Notes under the pieces: generated by a model
The model's database searches: none
What the model saw: only the letters and a program-made list of their open reading frames with translations
What the model was told of the DNA's origin: nothing
In this document: one piece after another, positions 16,580 to 25,376 of the stretch
How positions within the stretch are numbered: position 1 is the first letter of the stretch
Layout: each line of letters begins with the position of its first letter
Translations under genes and position numbers: made by a program
DNA from: Corynebacterium tuberculostearicum
GTDB taxonomy: Bacteria; Actinomycetota; Actinomycetes; Mycobacteriales; Mycobacteriaceae
Direction: 5' to 3'
DNA length: 64,000 nucleotides
Assembly: GCF_013408445.1 (NCBI RefSeq)
Contig: NZ_JACBZL010000001.1
Span: forward strand, 744,001 to 808,000

Positions 16580-18142
16580 CTAGCAACCGCAGGAATCGCC
16601 GGAATCGGCGGCCGCGGGCTTGCCAATCGACGGCAATCCCAGACCGACGCCGATGGGTGCGGTGGTAGGCGTTTCGCCGGCAGCGGACATATCGCCGGCC
16701 TTGGTGCGGGTGTGGGAGGTAACGGCGGCGTCGGCAAGCAAGAAGAAGGAGCCCGCACCGGTTACCTGGGTATGCACCACATCGCCCGGGCGAATCTCCG
16801 CCGAAATATCCGTGCCGTCAGAGTCAACCGGGGTGAAATGCACTAGGCGGCCATCGCGTGCACGGCCGGTCATGCGGTGGGTTTCATCGTTTTTGCGGCC
16901 GCCTTCGGCCTGCACCAAAAGCTCTACATCCGTGCCGATGAGCATCTTGTTTGCCTCGGCCTGGATGCTATCTTGCAGGGCAACGAGACGCTCGAAACGA
17001 TCCTGGACGACCTCCTTGGGAATCTGGTCCTCCATTTCCGCAGCCGGGGTTCCCGGACGCGGCGAATACTGGAAGGTAAAGGCCGAGGCGAAACGAGCGC
17101 GGCGCACTAGCTCCATGGTGTCTTGGAAGTCTTCCTCGGTCTCGCCTGGGAAGCCCACGATGATATCGGTCGTGATTGCGGCGTGCGGAATCTTGTCCCG
17201 TACCTCGTCCAAAATCCGCAGGAACTTCTTGGTGCGGTAGGAACGGCGCATGTCCTTGAGGACCTTGTCGGAGCCAGACTGCAACGGCATATGCAACTGC
17301 GGGCACACGGCCGGGGTCTCGGCCATGGCGTCGATGACGTCGGAAGTAAACTCCGCCGGGTGCGGGGAGGTAAAGCGCAGGCGCTCGAGGCCTTCGATCT
17401 TGCCCACCTCGCGCAGCAGCTTAGAAAAGGCGAAACGGTCGCGTGGCATGTTGGGATCGGCGAAATTGACGCCATAGGCATTGACGTTTTGCCCCAACAA
17501 AGTCACCTCGGATACGCCCTGGTCCACCAAGGCTTTAACCTCGGCCAAGATATCGCCGGGCCGGCGATCCTCTTCCTTGCCGCGCAAGGAAGGAACAATG
17601 CAGAAGGTGCAGGTGTTATTGCAGCCTACAGAAACAGAAACCCAGCCGGCATAGGCAGACTCACGCTTGGCTGGCAAGACAGACGGAAAAGCCTCGAGGG
17701 AATCAACGATTTCTACCTGGGCTTCATCGTTGTGTCGGGCGCGCTCCAGCAGCGTCGGCAGGGCCGCCATATTGTGAGTGCCGAAGACAGCATCAACCCA
17801 CGGGGCATTATCTAGGACGGTGTCCTTGTCTTTCTGCGCCAAGCAACCGCCCACGGCAATTTGCATGCCGGGATGATTTTCCTTTGTCTTCTTCAAGGCA
17901 CCCAAGGTGCCGTAGAGCCGTTTATCGGCATTTTCGCGCACGGCGCAGGTATTGAAGACGATGAGATCTGGCTCCACGCCTTCGCCGGCGGCCGCGTAGC
18001 CGGCCTCCTCCAGAAGGCCAGAGATGCGCTCTGAATCGTGCACATTCATCTGGCAGCCGAAAGTTCGGACTTCATAAGTACGGTTATCTGCGATTGTCTG
18101 CTCCACGTCGGCATAGTTTAGCCATGAAGCTAGGCATCTCAT
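16580..18142 (-). CDS. miaB: tRNA-2-methylthio-N6-dimethylallyladenosine synthase
   Basis: Radical-SAM methylthiotransferase that adds the 2-methylthio group to i6A37 made by MiaA. The 520-aa protein has the N-terminal cluster cysteines at about 30 (FGCQMN), 66 ([10 protein letters not shown]) and 100 (VGGCLAQ), the radical-SAM triad CNNTCTFC (174, 178, 181) and a C-terminal TRAM domain. ATG 18142 has no clear ribosome site; a GTG 12 codons later is possible. The protein ends with an unusual low-complexity tail closing in GDSCGC. The 13-mer repeat (16727-16739) codes LLADAA here. Confidence 0.95.
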   Translation of the reverse strand: MRCLASWLNYADVEQTIADNRTYEVRTFGCQMNVHDSERISGLLEEAGYAAAGEGVEPDLIVFNTCAVRENADKRLYGTLGALKKTKENHPGMQIAVGGCLAQKDKDTVLDNAPWVDAVFGTHNMAALPTLLERARHNDEAQVEIVDSLEAFPSVLPAKRESAYAGWVSVSVGCNNTCTFCIVPSLRGKEEDRRPGDILAEVKALVDQGVSEVTLLGQNVNAYGVNFADPNMPRDRFAFSKLLREVGKIEGLERLRFTSPHPAEFTSDVIDAMAETPAVCPQLHMPLQSGSDKVLKDMRRSYRTKKFLRILDEVRDKIPHAAITTDIIVGFPGETEEDFQDTMELVRRARFASAFTFQYSPRPGTPAAEMEDQIPKEVVQDRFERLVALQDSIQAEANKMLIGTDVELLVQAEGGRKNDETHRMTGRARDGRLVHFTPVDSDGTDISAEIRPGDVVHTQVTGAGSFFLLADAAVTSHTRTKAGDMSAAGETPTTAPIGVGLGLPSIGKPAAADSGDSCGC

Positions 18143-18187
18143 AACTGCCGGACTTAGCCATTCCGGCGCTACCCTGCCTTGGCCGTA

Positions 18188-18790
18188 TCAGTCCTCTGCG
18201 CGCAGCTCCACGCACCGCGCGTCAAGGGCTGCGATTGCGATCTGCAGCGACATTCCTTCATTGAAGCCGCGGCGTGCCAACACCCCCACAATGCGACGTA
18301 GGGCCTTGTCGCGCTCCTTGCGATCCTCCGGTACGGATTTAATGGAGCGAGCCTTCTTTTCCGCAAGGGCCTGTGCCATGGCTTCTTCATCGGCAGGGTC
18401 AATCTGCTCGAGCGCCTCAGCACGATCGGCCTCGCTCACGCCCTTTTCCCGCAATTCCCTGTTGAGAACCGAGCTGGACTTGCCGCGCCGCTTATGTCGT
18501 TGGCGCACCCACTCGTGTGCAAAAGCAGCGTCGTTCACCAGCCCCGCGTGGGCCAAATCATCCAGCACGTCCTCCACGACATCTGGCTCGAACTCGGCGT
18601 TTACTAGACGATCATAAAGCTCTTTCCGGGACCTAGAACGCTGATCCAAAAGACCCAGCGCCCGAGAGCGGACCTTGGCCTTGGCTTCTTCTGCCTCTCG
18701 ATCAAAAAGCCCACCCCCAGCTGCTCCATTCTCATAGGCCTCGAGGGCCTGACGGAGTTGGGCGAGCTTTTCGGGGGCGGGCTGATTCAT
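18188..18790 (-). CDS. recX: RecA regulator RecX
   Basis: 200-aa helical protein that binds RecA filaments and limits recombinase activity. The RecX three-helix repeats are visible, for example ALGLLDQRSRSRKELYDRLV (about 46-65), then LDDLAHAGLVNDAAFAHEWV, and the C-terminal LRRIVGVLARRGFNEGMSLQ. It follows recA by 50 bp on the same strand, the usual arrangement, and should share its SOS control. miaB starts 45 bp downstream and may be read through from it. Confidence 0.92.
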   Translation of the reverse strand: MNQPAPEKLAQLRQALEAYENGAAGGGLFDREAEEAKAKVRSRALGLLDQRSRSRKELYDRLVNAEFEPDVVEDVLDDLAHAGLVNDAAFAHEWVRQRHKRRGKSSSVLNRELREKGVSEADRAEALEQIDPADEEAMAQALAEKKARSIKSVPEDRKERDKALRRIVGVLARRGFNEGMSLQIAIAALDARCVELRAED

Positions 18791-18840
18791 GATGCAGATT
18801 CAAATAGTACGCGGACTGTGTGGGGACGGGTTAGACGTTT

Positions 18841-19977
18841 CTAGTCGTCGTCAAAATCGACGTTTGGAACGAGATCCACGGACTCATCGGTCAATGGGTC
18901 ATCGGCGCCAGGAACGTCCATCGCAGCACCTTCCTCGCCTTCGGCCGCGGCCTCGCCGATACCGAGCTTCTGGAAAATCTTCTGCTCGATTTCATTGGCC
19001 AGATCCGGGTTATCCTTCAGGAAATTACGCGCCTTCTCCTTGCCCTGGCCCAACTGGTCGCCTTCGTAGGTAAACCAAGAGCCGGACTTGCGGATGAAGC
19101 CGTTTTCGACGCCAAGGTCAATGATGGAGGACTCGCGAGAGATGCCTTCGCCATACATGATGTCGAACTCGGCAATCTTAAATGGTGGCGAGACCTTGTT
19201 CTTTACTACCTTGAGCTTGGTGCGGTTACCGATGGCATCTTGACCATCTTTTAAGGTCTGGATGCGGCGGATATCGCAGCGCACGGAAGAGTAGAACTTG
19301 AGCGCCTTACCACCGGTGGTGGTCTCTGGCGAGCCGAACATCACGCCAATCTTTTCGCGCAGCTGGTTAATGAAGATAGCGGTGGTACCGGAGTTGTACA
19401 GGGCACCGGTCATCTTGCGCAGCGCCTGGGACATCAGGCGAGCCTGGAGGCCGACGTGACTATCGCCCATCTCACCTTCAATTTCCGCCTTCGGGGTAAG
19501 GGCAGCTACGGAGTCAACGACGATGATGTCAATTGCGCCGGAGCGCACCAGCATATCGGCAATCTCCAAGGCCTGCTCACCGGTATCTGGCTGGGAAACC
19601 AAGAGGTTATCGGTATCCACGCCAAGCAGGCGTGCATACTGTGGGTCGAGCGCGTGCTCGGCGTCAATAAACGCGGCAATGCCGCCGTCCTTTTGCGCGG
19701 ATGCAATAGCGTGCAGCGCAACAGTGGTCTTACCAGAAGACTCCGGGCCATAAATCTCTACGATGCGCCCGCGCGGGAAACCGCCAATACCAAGAGCGAC
19801 ATCGATTGCGGTATTACCGGAAGAAATGGCCTTAATCGGTGGGCGGTTGTCATCGCCCAGGCGCATCACAGCGCCTTTGCCGTAATCCTTCTCAATCATG
19901 GCCATTGCGGCATCGAGGGCCTTTTGGCGGTCATCTCCCTTAGAGGCAGCAGAAGAAGACTTCTTTTTGGTTGCCAT
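18841..19977 (-). CDS. recA: Recombinase RecA
   Basis: ATP-dependent strand-exchange protein and coprotease for LexA. 378 aa, with Walker [10 protein letters not shown] at about 70-78, the [17 protein letters not shown]-binding C-terminal core and an acidic tail ([17 protein letters not shown]). No intein interrupts it, unlike some mycobacterial recA genes. AAGGATG precedes ATG 19977. A LexA-box-like sequence lies at 20103-20118. It is followed by recX. Confidence 0.99.
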   Translation of the reverse strand: MATKKKSSSAASKGDDRQKALDAAMAMIEKDYGKGAVMRLGDDNRPPIKAISSGNTAIDVALGIGGFPRGRIVEIYGPESSGKTTVALHAIASAQKDGGIAAFIDAEHALDPQYARLLGVDTDNLLVSQPDTGEQALEIADMLVRSGAIDIIVVDSVAALTPKAEIEGEMGDSHVGLQARLMSQALRKMTGALYNSGTTAIFINQLREKIGVMFGSPETTTGGKALKFYSSVRCDIRRIQTLKDGQDAIGNRTKLKVVKNKVSPPFKIAEFDIMYGEGISRESSIIDLGVENGFIRKSGSWFTYEGDQLGQGKEKARNFLKDNPDLANEIEQKIFQKLGIGEAAAEGEEGAAMDVPGADDPLTDESVDLVPNVDFDDD

Positions 19978-20102
19978 TAACTTTCATCCTTATCTTTAAC
20001 GACGATGTACTAACGCATTATTAGACTGCCGTGGAACTCAAACGGTTCCCTCCGTCAACGCCATCCCACTGTAGACGACTGCATCGACACTTCCGCCATC
20101 TT

Positions 20103-20118
20103 ACATACATCTGTTCGA
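20103..20118 (-). promoter_or_regulatory. Candidate LexA (SOS) box upstream of recA
   Basis: On the minus strand the site reads TCGAACA-GA-TGTATGT. Its left half is perfect and 11 of 14 defined bases match the corynebacterial/mycobacterial consensus TCGAACA-NN-TGTTCGA. It is about 125-140 bp before the recA start. Regulation by LexA is established for recA in this group; the exact site is inferred. Confidence 0.55.
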
Positions 20119-20159
20119 ATTTTGAAAGTGAACACGCCAGTCCGTCAAATCCGACCGCT

Positions 20160-20375
20160 CTATAAAGTTGGGTAATCGACTCCCAACCTGCGCTCCTTCG
20201 GTACATCAAAGTCATCGCACAGGCTCAGCCAGACGCGACGCGGATCGACGCCGCGTTCGATAAGCTCATCGGGCGTTGCCCCGAGGTCAGGCAAGACATG
20301 GGAGTGGCTAATCCACTTTCCCTTAGACTCGCCAAATTCGTCCACAATGAGCTGGTGATACTCGGTCAATCGCAT
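20160..20375 (-). CDS. DUF3046 domain-containing protein
   Basis: 71 aa from ATG 20375 (MRLTEYHQLIVDEFG). TAGGAT lies exactly 7 nt before that ATG, pointing to a leaderless transcript and excluding the longer frame starting at 20396. DUF3046 is an actinobacterial family usually found next to recA (as Rv2738c). The body shows the family core LPDLGATPDELIERGVDPRRVW and ends GVDYP. Function unknown; a link to DNA repair is suggested only by the constant neighbourhood. Confidence 0.88.
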   Translation of the reverse strand: MRLTEYHQLIVDEFGESKGKWISHSHVLPDLGATPDELIERGVDPRRVWLSLCDDFDVPKERRLGVDYPTL

Positions 20376-20478
20376 GCGCGCTATCCTACTCAGCACTTAA
20401 GCACGGGCGCCAGCGGTCCAGAAAGCGTCGATTGGGAGCCCGCCGCAATGGCCCTGCCTCACAATTATCAGCCGCGGG

Positions 20479-20491
20479 TGAACACCGTTCA
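20479..20491. promoter_or_regulatory. BioQ-type operator upstream of bioYMN
   Basis: TGAAC-ACC-GTTCA is a perfect 5-3-5 palindrome and closely matches the C. glutamicum BioQ motif TGAAC-N3-GTTAC that controls biotin genes. It ends 34 bp before the bioY -10 hexamer TAACCT (20526-20531). The regulator is not encoded in this window. Confidence 0.7.
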
Positions 20492-20538
20492 AAACCCTCA
20501 ATTGTCTGCAGTTTTCATGCAGTGCTAACCTCTTGAAC

Positions 20539-21102
20539 ATGAAAAAGAACTCTCTGGCAACCACCATTGCCTATGTTGCCGTGTTTACCGCTCTCGTCAT
20601 CGTCCTTGCCTTCGTGTCCATCCCTATCGGTTCGGCCGGCGTGCCCATCGTGCTGCAAAACGCAGCGCTGATCCTCGCCGGCCTTATTTTGGGTAGCAAG
20701 CGCGGCGGTTACGTGGGACTCCTCTTTTTGTTCCTGGGCCTTGCCCTCCCAGTTCTGGCAGGTGGCGGTACCACGCTGCGCGCGCTGGCAGGCCCAACCG
20801 CGGGCTACATCATCGGCTATGTTCTCTCGCCAGCAGTCGCAGGCGCAATTGCCTACCGCTCCCCTAAGAGCAAGGGCGGCATGGCGGTCATGCTTGCCAT
20901 CGCTGCCGTTGCCGGCCTTGCCGTCCAATACATCTGCGGCGCCTTTGGTCTCATGATCCGCTCTGGATTGGACATTGGTCCAGCCTTCGCCGCCCAATTG
21001 CCCTTCATTCCTGTCGATGCCGGAAAGCTTGTCGTTGCCGTCATCATCGCTCTGGGTGTTCACGCGGCCTTCCCCGATCTGATGGGACGAAAGGCCGCCT
21101 AG
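20539..21102 (+). CDS. bioY: Biotin transporter substrate-binding subunit BioY
   Basis: S-component of the ECF biotin importer: 187 aa from ATG 20539 with about six membrane helices and the family motifs GSAGVPIVLQNAALILAG (about 28-45) and LALPVLAGGGTTLRALAGPT (about 70-90). The ATG is 7 nt after -10 hexamer TAACCT, so a leaderless start is favoured over TTG 20533. bioM starts in its stop codon (TAGTG). Expression is probably repressed by BioQ when biotin is ample. Confidence 0.95.
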   Translation: MKKNSLATTIAYVAVFTALVIVLAFVSIPIGSAGVPIVLQNAALILAGLILGSKRGGYVGLLFLFLGLALPVLAGGGTTLRALAGPTAGYIIGYVLSPAVAGAIAYRSPKSKGGMAVMLAIAAVAGLAVQYICGAFGLMIRSGLDIGPAFAAQLPFIPVDAGKLVVAVIIALGVHAAFPDLMGRKAA

Positions 21103-21794
21103 TGCCCACGATCGAATTTTCCTCAGTCTCGGTGGCCTTTGATGACACCGTGGTGCTCGAGGACATCAACCTCACCCTCACCGAACAACGCATTGGCATC
21201 ATCGGCCAGAATGGTGGCGGGAAATCCACCTTGACCAGGCTCATTAATGGGTTGGGCGAGCCTAGTGAAGGTACGGTGACGGTGGACCAGATGGACGTCG
21301 CCAAGCAGGGCAAAAAGGTGCGCGAAAAGGTGGGGTTTGTCTTTTCGGATGCCGAAAACCAGATTGTCATGCCCAATGTGCGCGATGACGTCGCCTTTTC
21401 GCTCCGCCGCTTTAAGCTGCCCAAACACGAGCGCCTCGCCCGCGTGGATGCTACCCTCGAGCGCTTCGGTCTCGCCGAATTTGCGGAGCGCTCGCCGCAC
21501 ACGCTGTCTGGCGGACAAAAGCAACTACTCGCGCTGGCAGCGGTCATGGTCATCGACCCGATTCTCATCATCGCTGATGAGCCCACTACCCTGCTGGATC
21601 TGCGCAACCGCGATCGAATCAAAAGAGAATTCGCGCGATTGGAACAGCAACTAATTGTGGTGACGCACGATCTGGACTTTCTGCGTGATTTTGATCGGGT
21701 CATTTGCATCGATGACCATCGCATCGCCGCGGATGGCCGGCCTGCGGAGGTCATAGCTTTTTACCAAGACCTCATGGCCCAGCGGCCGCTGTAG
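21102..21794 (+). CDS. bioM: Biotin ECF transporter ATPase BioM
   Basis: Energy-coupling ATPase, 230 aa, start GTG 21102 overlapping the bioY stop by one base. Walker A GQNGGGKST (about 35-43), ABC signature LSGGQKQLLALA and Walker B PILIIADEPT followed by VVTHDLDFL (switch His). It works with BioY and BioN in the membrane to import biotin. 11 bp separate it from bioN. Confidence 0.95.
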   Translation: MPTIEFSSVSVAFDDTVVLEDINLTLTEQRIGIIGQNGGGKSTLTRLINGLGEPSEGTVTVDQMDVAKQGKKVREKVGFVFSDAENQIVMPNVRDDVAFSLRRFKLPKHERLARVDATLERFGLAEFAERSPHTLSGGQKQLLALAAVMVIDPILIIADEPTTLLDLRNRDRIKREFARLEQQLIVVTHDLDFLRDFDRVICIDDHRIAADGRPAEVIAFYQDLMAQRPL

Positions 21795-21805
21795 GGAGAA
21801 TTGTC

Positions 21806-22426
21806 ATGCAACGACGCACGAATCTCCCACTTTCCGTTTATGTTGATGGCACCAGTTTTGTTCATCGCATCAAACCTAGTTGGAAGATCGCATTCCTCTT
21901 AGTCTTTATCCTGGTCACCAGCATCTTTTTCGAGTCCATTCCGTGGGCAGCAGGCGGGGTCATCTTCGTTGTCATCCTCTATGCTTGTGCACGGATCCCA
22001 CTGGGCATTGCGTGGAGTCAAATCTGGCCGCCTCTCTTTTTCCTAGTCCCCTTGGCAGGCTTTCAATGGTGGGCAAAGGACTTCGACTATGCGGCGGTGA
22101 TGTTCCTCAATGTCTTCGCCGCTATGATGGCTGCCTTCTTGCTCACGCTGACCTCCACGGTAGATGAAATCATGGAGTCGCTGGAAGAATCGCTCCAGCC
22201 CCTAAAGCGACTAGGAATACCGGTAGAAAACATCAGTTTGGCTATGTCACTGACTATTCGGCTCATCCCGCTGATGTTTGAAACCGTCTATGAAGTCCTC
22301 GATGCCCGCAAAGCGCGCGGTGCCGGGATGTCCCCGCTGGCGTTTGGCACCCCCGTTATTATTCGCTCCATCCGGCGAGCGCGCGCGATGGGGGAAGCGT
22401 TGCAGGCCCGCGGCGTCGGCGACTAG
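21806..22426 (+). CDS. bioN: Biotin ECF transporter transmembrane subunit BioN
   Basis: EcfT-type coupling protein of 206 aa with 4-5 membrane helices (for example WKIAFLLVFILVTSIFF) and the two C-terminal coupling motifs of the Ala-Arg-Gly type: LDARKARGAG and MGEALQARGVGD. AGGGAGAA before ATG 21806 is a good ribosome site. It ends the operon in front of the bidirectional terminator 22433-22489. Confidence 0.95.
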   Translation: MQRRTNLPLSVYVDGTSFVHRIKPSWKIAFLLVFILVTSIFFESIPWAAGGVIFVVILYACARIPLGIAWSQIWPPLFFLVPLAGFQWWAKDFDYAAVMFLNVFAAMMAAFLLTLTSTVDEIMESLEESLQPLKRLGIPVENISLAMSLTIRLIPLMFETVYEVLDARKARGAGMSPLAFGTPVIIRSIRRARAMGEALQARGVGD

Positions 22427-22432
22427 CGGCAT

Positions 22433-22489
22433 AAGTTATCGCCTCCCTTGCACCACCAAATGATGGCCAAGAGAGGCGATAACTTTTTA
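22433..22489. terminator. Bidirectional terminator between bioN and pspA
   Basis: AAGTTATCGCCTC (22433-22445) pairs perfectly with GAGGCGATAACTT (22473-22485), followed by further T residues on the plus strand. The two genes converge on it. Confidence 0.9.
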
Positions 22490-22506
22490 AAAGACAGTCG
22501 AGGGTT

Positions 22507-23367
22507 TTACTCCCCACGCAACTCACGCAGACGGGCCTGTACAGCATCGTTGTTGGCACTGCCTGGCTGGGCAGCGCTGTCGGCAGCAGAGCCAGAAGCT
22601 TTATTGCCCTCAATGGCCTGAGCCTTATTGCCTTCCACGGACTTAGAAGAGTTCATTTCACTGCGAATCTGCTCCAAGCGGGAATGACCGGCCATCTGTA
22701 TGCCCGCCTGCTGAACCTCGGCCATGCGGTTCTCCACGGAGTTCTCAGCAAGCTCGGCCTGGCCTAGCGCCTTGGAGTAACGGCGCTCAATCTTATCGCG
22801 CACAGCATCCAGAGACGGCGTATTGCCATTGGCAGTCAGCTCGTTCATGGAGTTCAAAGACTCAGAGACCTTTTCCTGCATCTTTGCCTGCTCCAGCTGG
22901 GAAAGCAGCTTGGAGCGCTCATTGACCTTTTCGCGCAGCGCGGCGTTATTACGCTGAACCGCATTCTTGGCCTTTTCTGCCTGCTGTAGTGCCTGGTCGT
23001 GCAGCTTCTTGGTATCCTCCACGGACTCCTCAGCCGTAACCAGCTGGGCGGCGAAGGCCTCTGCCGCGTTCTCGTACTCCACGGCCTTATTTTCATCGCC
23101 CTTAGTACGGGCCTGATCAGCCAATTCCAGAGCCTGGCGAGCATTGCCCTGTAGCTTTTCTACCTCTGCCAAACGGCGGTTAAGCTGCATTTCCAGCTGA
23201 CGCTGGTTACCAATCACGGCGGCCGCCTGCTGAGACAGCTCCTGGTGCTGGCGCTGAGCATCCTCAATAGCCTGCTCGATCTGCACCTTCGGATCGGCAT
23301 TTTCCTCGATCTTATTATCGAAGAGTGCCATCAGGTACTTCCAGCCCTTAACAAATGGGTTCGCCAT
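22507..23367 (-). CDS. pspA: PspA/IM30 family membrane-stress protein
   Basis: Peripheral inner-membrane protein that forms scaffolds protecting membrane integrity. 286 aa from ATG 23367; AGAAAGG 12 bases upstream supports it over an earlier TTG that directly abuts the ribosome site. The core (about 15-225) is almost pure coiled coil, with [19 protein letters not shown] near the N-terminus. The C-terminal about 50 residues are low complexity (Ser/Ala/Asn/Gly), ending [11 protein letters not shown]. The homologue in M. tuberculosis (Rv2744c) is also next to clgR, which activates it under envelope stress. Confidence 0.92.
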   Translation of the reverse strand: MANPFVKGWKYLMALFDNKIEENADPKVQIEQAIEDAQRQHQELSQQAAAVIGNQRQLEMQLNRRLAEVEKLQGNARQALELADQARTKGDENKAVEYENAAEAFAAQLVTAEESVEDTKKLHDQALQQAEKAKNAVQRNNAALREKVNERSKLLSQLEQAKMQEKVSESLNSMNELTANGNTPSLDAVRDKIERRYSKALGQAELAENSVENRMAEVQQAGIQMAGHSRLEQIRSEMNSSKSVEGNKAQAIEGNKASGSAADSAAQPGSANNDAVQARLRELRGE

Positions 23368-23469
23368 GGTGTGCTTCAACCTTTCTAGGTTAAAAGATGT
23401 GCGTAATGTTCTGCTGTTTATACTAGCGAAGCGCTGTTTCTACCGCTTGCATTCCCCGCGGTCGCAGGC

Positions 23470-23482
23470 GCTTGCCGACGCC
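23470..23482 (+). repeat. Over-represented 13-mer GCTTGCCGACGCC, intergenic copy
   Basis: Exact copy in the 183-bp space between clgR and pspA. See 5492-5504 for the other copies. Confidence 0.7.
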
Positions 23483-23550
23483 CCCTTAACCACCACAGCC
23501 GACCCTCCTCGCGAGGGAATAGGCCGGCTGTTGACATAGACCGCTGTGTG

Positions 23551-23913
23551 CTAAAGCTCTGATGCGGCAGGTGCCGTATGGGCTAGCTCCTCATCCATGG
23601 AGGGCAGGGCCATGTAACCGGCTGCTTCAATCAATACGTCAGAGACCGAGCAATCTAGCGCGTGGCACACAGACGCAAGGAGCTCAGAGGAGACCTCCTT
23701 GCGACCGCGTTCGAGCTCTGAAAGGTAACCCGGCGACACGCGGGCCACCCCGGCTAATTCGCGCAGGGTCACTCCCTTGTCCGCGCGGAAGGCGCGCAGC
23801 GTCAACCCAAGAGCCTCCCGCAAAAGCGGCTCAGGGGTACGAGCAGTGGCGGGCGCCGCTGGTGCAGTAGCGCCGTTTACCGAGTGTTCGAGGACTGCAG
23901 TAGAAGTGTTCAT
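23551..23913 (-). CDS. clgR: XRE-family transcriptional activator ClgR
   Basis: 120 aa from ATG 23913 ([11 protein letters not shown]). The helix-turn-helix is [20 protein letters not shown] followed by [20 protein letters not shown]. ClgR activates clp protease and stress genes in corynebacteria and pspA in mycobacteria. AAGGAG lies 16 bases before the ATG, so the in-frame GTG directly upstream (23916) is an alternative start. It follows pncC by 26 bp on the same strand and precedes pspA. Confidence 0.88.
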   Translation of the reverse strand: MNTSTAVLEHSVNGATAPAAPATARTPEPLLREALGLTLRAFRADKGVTLRELAGVARVSPGYLSELERGRKEVSSELLASVCHALDCSVSDVLIEAAGYMALPSMDEELAHTAPAASEL

Positions 23914-23939
23914 CACTATGGTCAACGCTCCTTGTCTCG

Positions 23940-24437
23940 CTATTGTTCCCGCAGTGCCGGATTTTCTTCCACAGTTGCGCACAGTAGACGCAAGGCGGCT
24001 GCGACCGTGGCCTCTCTAATTTCGTTGCGCTCCTTGCCCAATCCGGATAGCAGCTGGGAGAAAGCGACTCTACCAGGAGAATAGATGCCGAGATATACGG
24101 TGCCCGCCGGCTTGCCTTCTTGTAGGTCTGGTCCTGCCACTCCGGTAAGGCCTATCCCCCAGTCCGCAGCGGTTTCTGCCACTGCCGCGCGGGCCATTGC
24201 AAGGGCGGTCTCCCCAGAAACCACTCCGGCTGCTTCGATATCGGCTACCGGTTGGTGCAAAAAATGGGATTTCACCTCGGTGGCATACGTTATAAGCCCT
24301 CCGCGCAATACAGCCGAAGCTCCAGGGACAGAAGCCACCGTGGCGCTGGCCAACCCAGCAGTAAGTGACTCACAAAAGGACAAGGTCTCGCCGCGCTCGG
24401 TGAGCTCGGATACGAGGCGGGCCGCCATGGTGCTCAT
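23940..24437 (-). CDS. pncC: CinA-family nicotinamide-nucleotide amidohydrolase
   Basis: 165-aa single-domain CinA C-terminal protein. It deamidates nicotinamide mononucleotide in NAD salvage in characterised members. Family motifs: [20 protein letters not shown] (about 21-40), [21 protein letters not shown] and GLTGVAGP with GTVYLG. TAGGTAG precedes ATG 24437, only 7 bp after the pgsA stop, so it is cotranscribed with pgsA. The N-terminal CinA domain is absent, as is common in actinobacteria. Confidence 0.93.
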   Translation of the reverse strand: MSTMAARLVSELTERGETLSFCESLTAGLASATVASVPGASAVLRGGLITYATEVKSHFLHQPVADIEAAGVVSGETALAMARAAVAETAADWGIGLTGVAGPDLQEGKPAGTVYLGIYSPGRVAFSQLLSGLGKERNEIREATVAAALRLLCATVEENPALREQ

Positions 24438-24444
24438 GAACTAC

Positions 24445-25029
24445 CTAGCTATTCTGCTTCTTGCCATCGATGAGGTACTGGACGCCGGTAACTACGGTCA
24501 CCACTGCAGCCAAGAGCATCACTAGGAAGGTAGGAACGTTCATCCACTCCGGCAACGGCCACAGATACAGCCCGACTGCCAAGGATTGCAATACAGTCTT
24601 TAGTTTGCCGCCCTTCGAAGCAGGTACCACCTTGCCGCGGCGCAACAACACCATACGCCAGATGGTGATACCAAACTCTCGGATGAGAATGACCACGGTA
24701 ATCCACACTGGCAGCACCCCAATGATGTTGAGGCATACCAGTGCGGTAGTCATAAGCGCTTTATCCGCGATGGGATCAGCGATCTTGCCAAAATTGGTGA
24801 TAAGGCCACGGGCACGTGCGATGTCCCCGTCGAGCTTATCTGTGAGCATTAAGGCCGTGAATAGGCCAAAAGCCCACCATTCATGGCCGGCAATGACCAG
24901 CCATGCGAAAACCGGAATGAAAAGAATGCGCAGGCTGGTGAGAACATTTGGCAGGTTCCAATTGGATACCTGTGGATTCACATCCGAGGATTGCGCTGAC
25001 TGTGTTCCGGGTTGATTCACGTTATACAT
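24445..25029 (-). CDS. pgsA: CDP-diacylglycerol-glycerol-3-phosphate 3-phosphatidyltransferase
   Basis: Membrane enzyme making phosphatidylglycerophosphate, the first committed step to phosphatidylglycerol and cardiolipin. 194 aa from ATG 25029, with AGGTAGT directly upstream. The CDP-alcohol phosphotransferase motif D-x2-DG-x2-AR-x8-G-x3-D-x3-D is present as DKLDGDIARARG, then NFGKIADPIADK. Several hydrophobic helices follow. A Ser/Gln/Asn-rich N-terminal 25 residues precede the first helix. It heads the pgsA-pncC-clgR run. Confidence 0.94.
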   Translation of the reverse strand: MYNVNQPGTQSAQSSDVNPQVSNWNLPNVLTSLRILFIPVFAWLVIAGHEWWAFGLFTALMLTDKLDGDIARARGLITNFGKIADPIADKALMTTALVCLNIIGVLPVWITVVILIREFGITIWRMVLLRRGKVVPASKGGKLKTVLQSLAVGLYLWPLPEWMNVPTFLVMLLAAVVTVVTGVQYLIDGKKQNS

Positions 25030-25088
25030 ACTACCTGTTAGCACCAAGGGCCTGCGCTTGGATGCCCCTGCATTTTAAAATGCGAAGC

Positions 25089-25376
25089 ATGAAGTATTTT
25101 GCTGTTAGCTACGACTACAACCCCAAGAATCCTGAGATTGCTAAGGCCCGCCCCGCGCACCGCGAGTTTACCGCGCAGCTTTTTGAGGAGGGCACCATCA
25201 TTGCCACTGGCCCGTTGACGGATTCCAAGGGCGGCGCGCTCATCATCGTGGGGCTTGCCGACGACGCCGTGGTCGCCGACGCCATCGCCCTCATGGACCA
25301 AGACCCCTTCTACCAGGCCGGCTGCATTACCGGCCGCAGCTTCCGCGAATGGAATCCCGTTAACGCCTGCTTCTAG
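25089..25376 (+). CDS. YciI-like protein
   Basis: 95 aa, MKYFAVSYDYNPKN with the YCII ferredoxin-like pattern: REFTAQLFEEGTIIATGPL, then GGALIIVGLADD and DPFYQAGCITG. The His (AHREF) and Asp (MDQDPF) characteristic of the family are present. TAAAAT lies exactly 7 nt before ATG 25089, indicating a leaderless start. YCII proteins are small and often of unknown activity. The gene ends overlapping the 3' end of the convergent terC gene by 4 bp. Confidence 0.87.
   Translation: MKYFAVSYDYNPKNPEIAKARPAHREFTAQLFEEGTIIATGPLTDSKGGALIIVGLADDAVVADAIALMDQDPFYQAGCITGRSFREWNPVNACF

Noticed and set aside
23380..23470. ClgR binding site in front of pspA
   Set aside because: A palindromic AGCGCT and nearby CGC/GCG triplets are present, but not with the spacing of the known ClgR motif.
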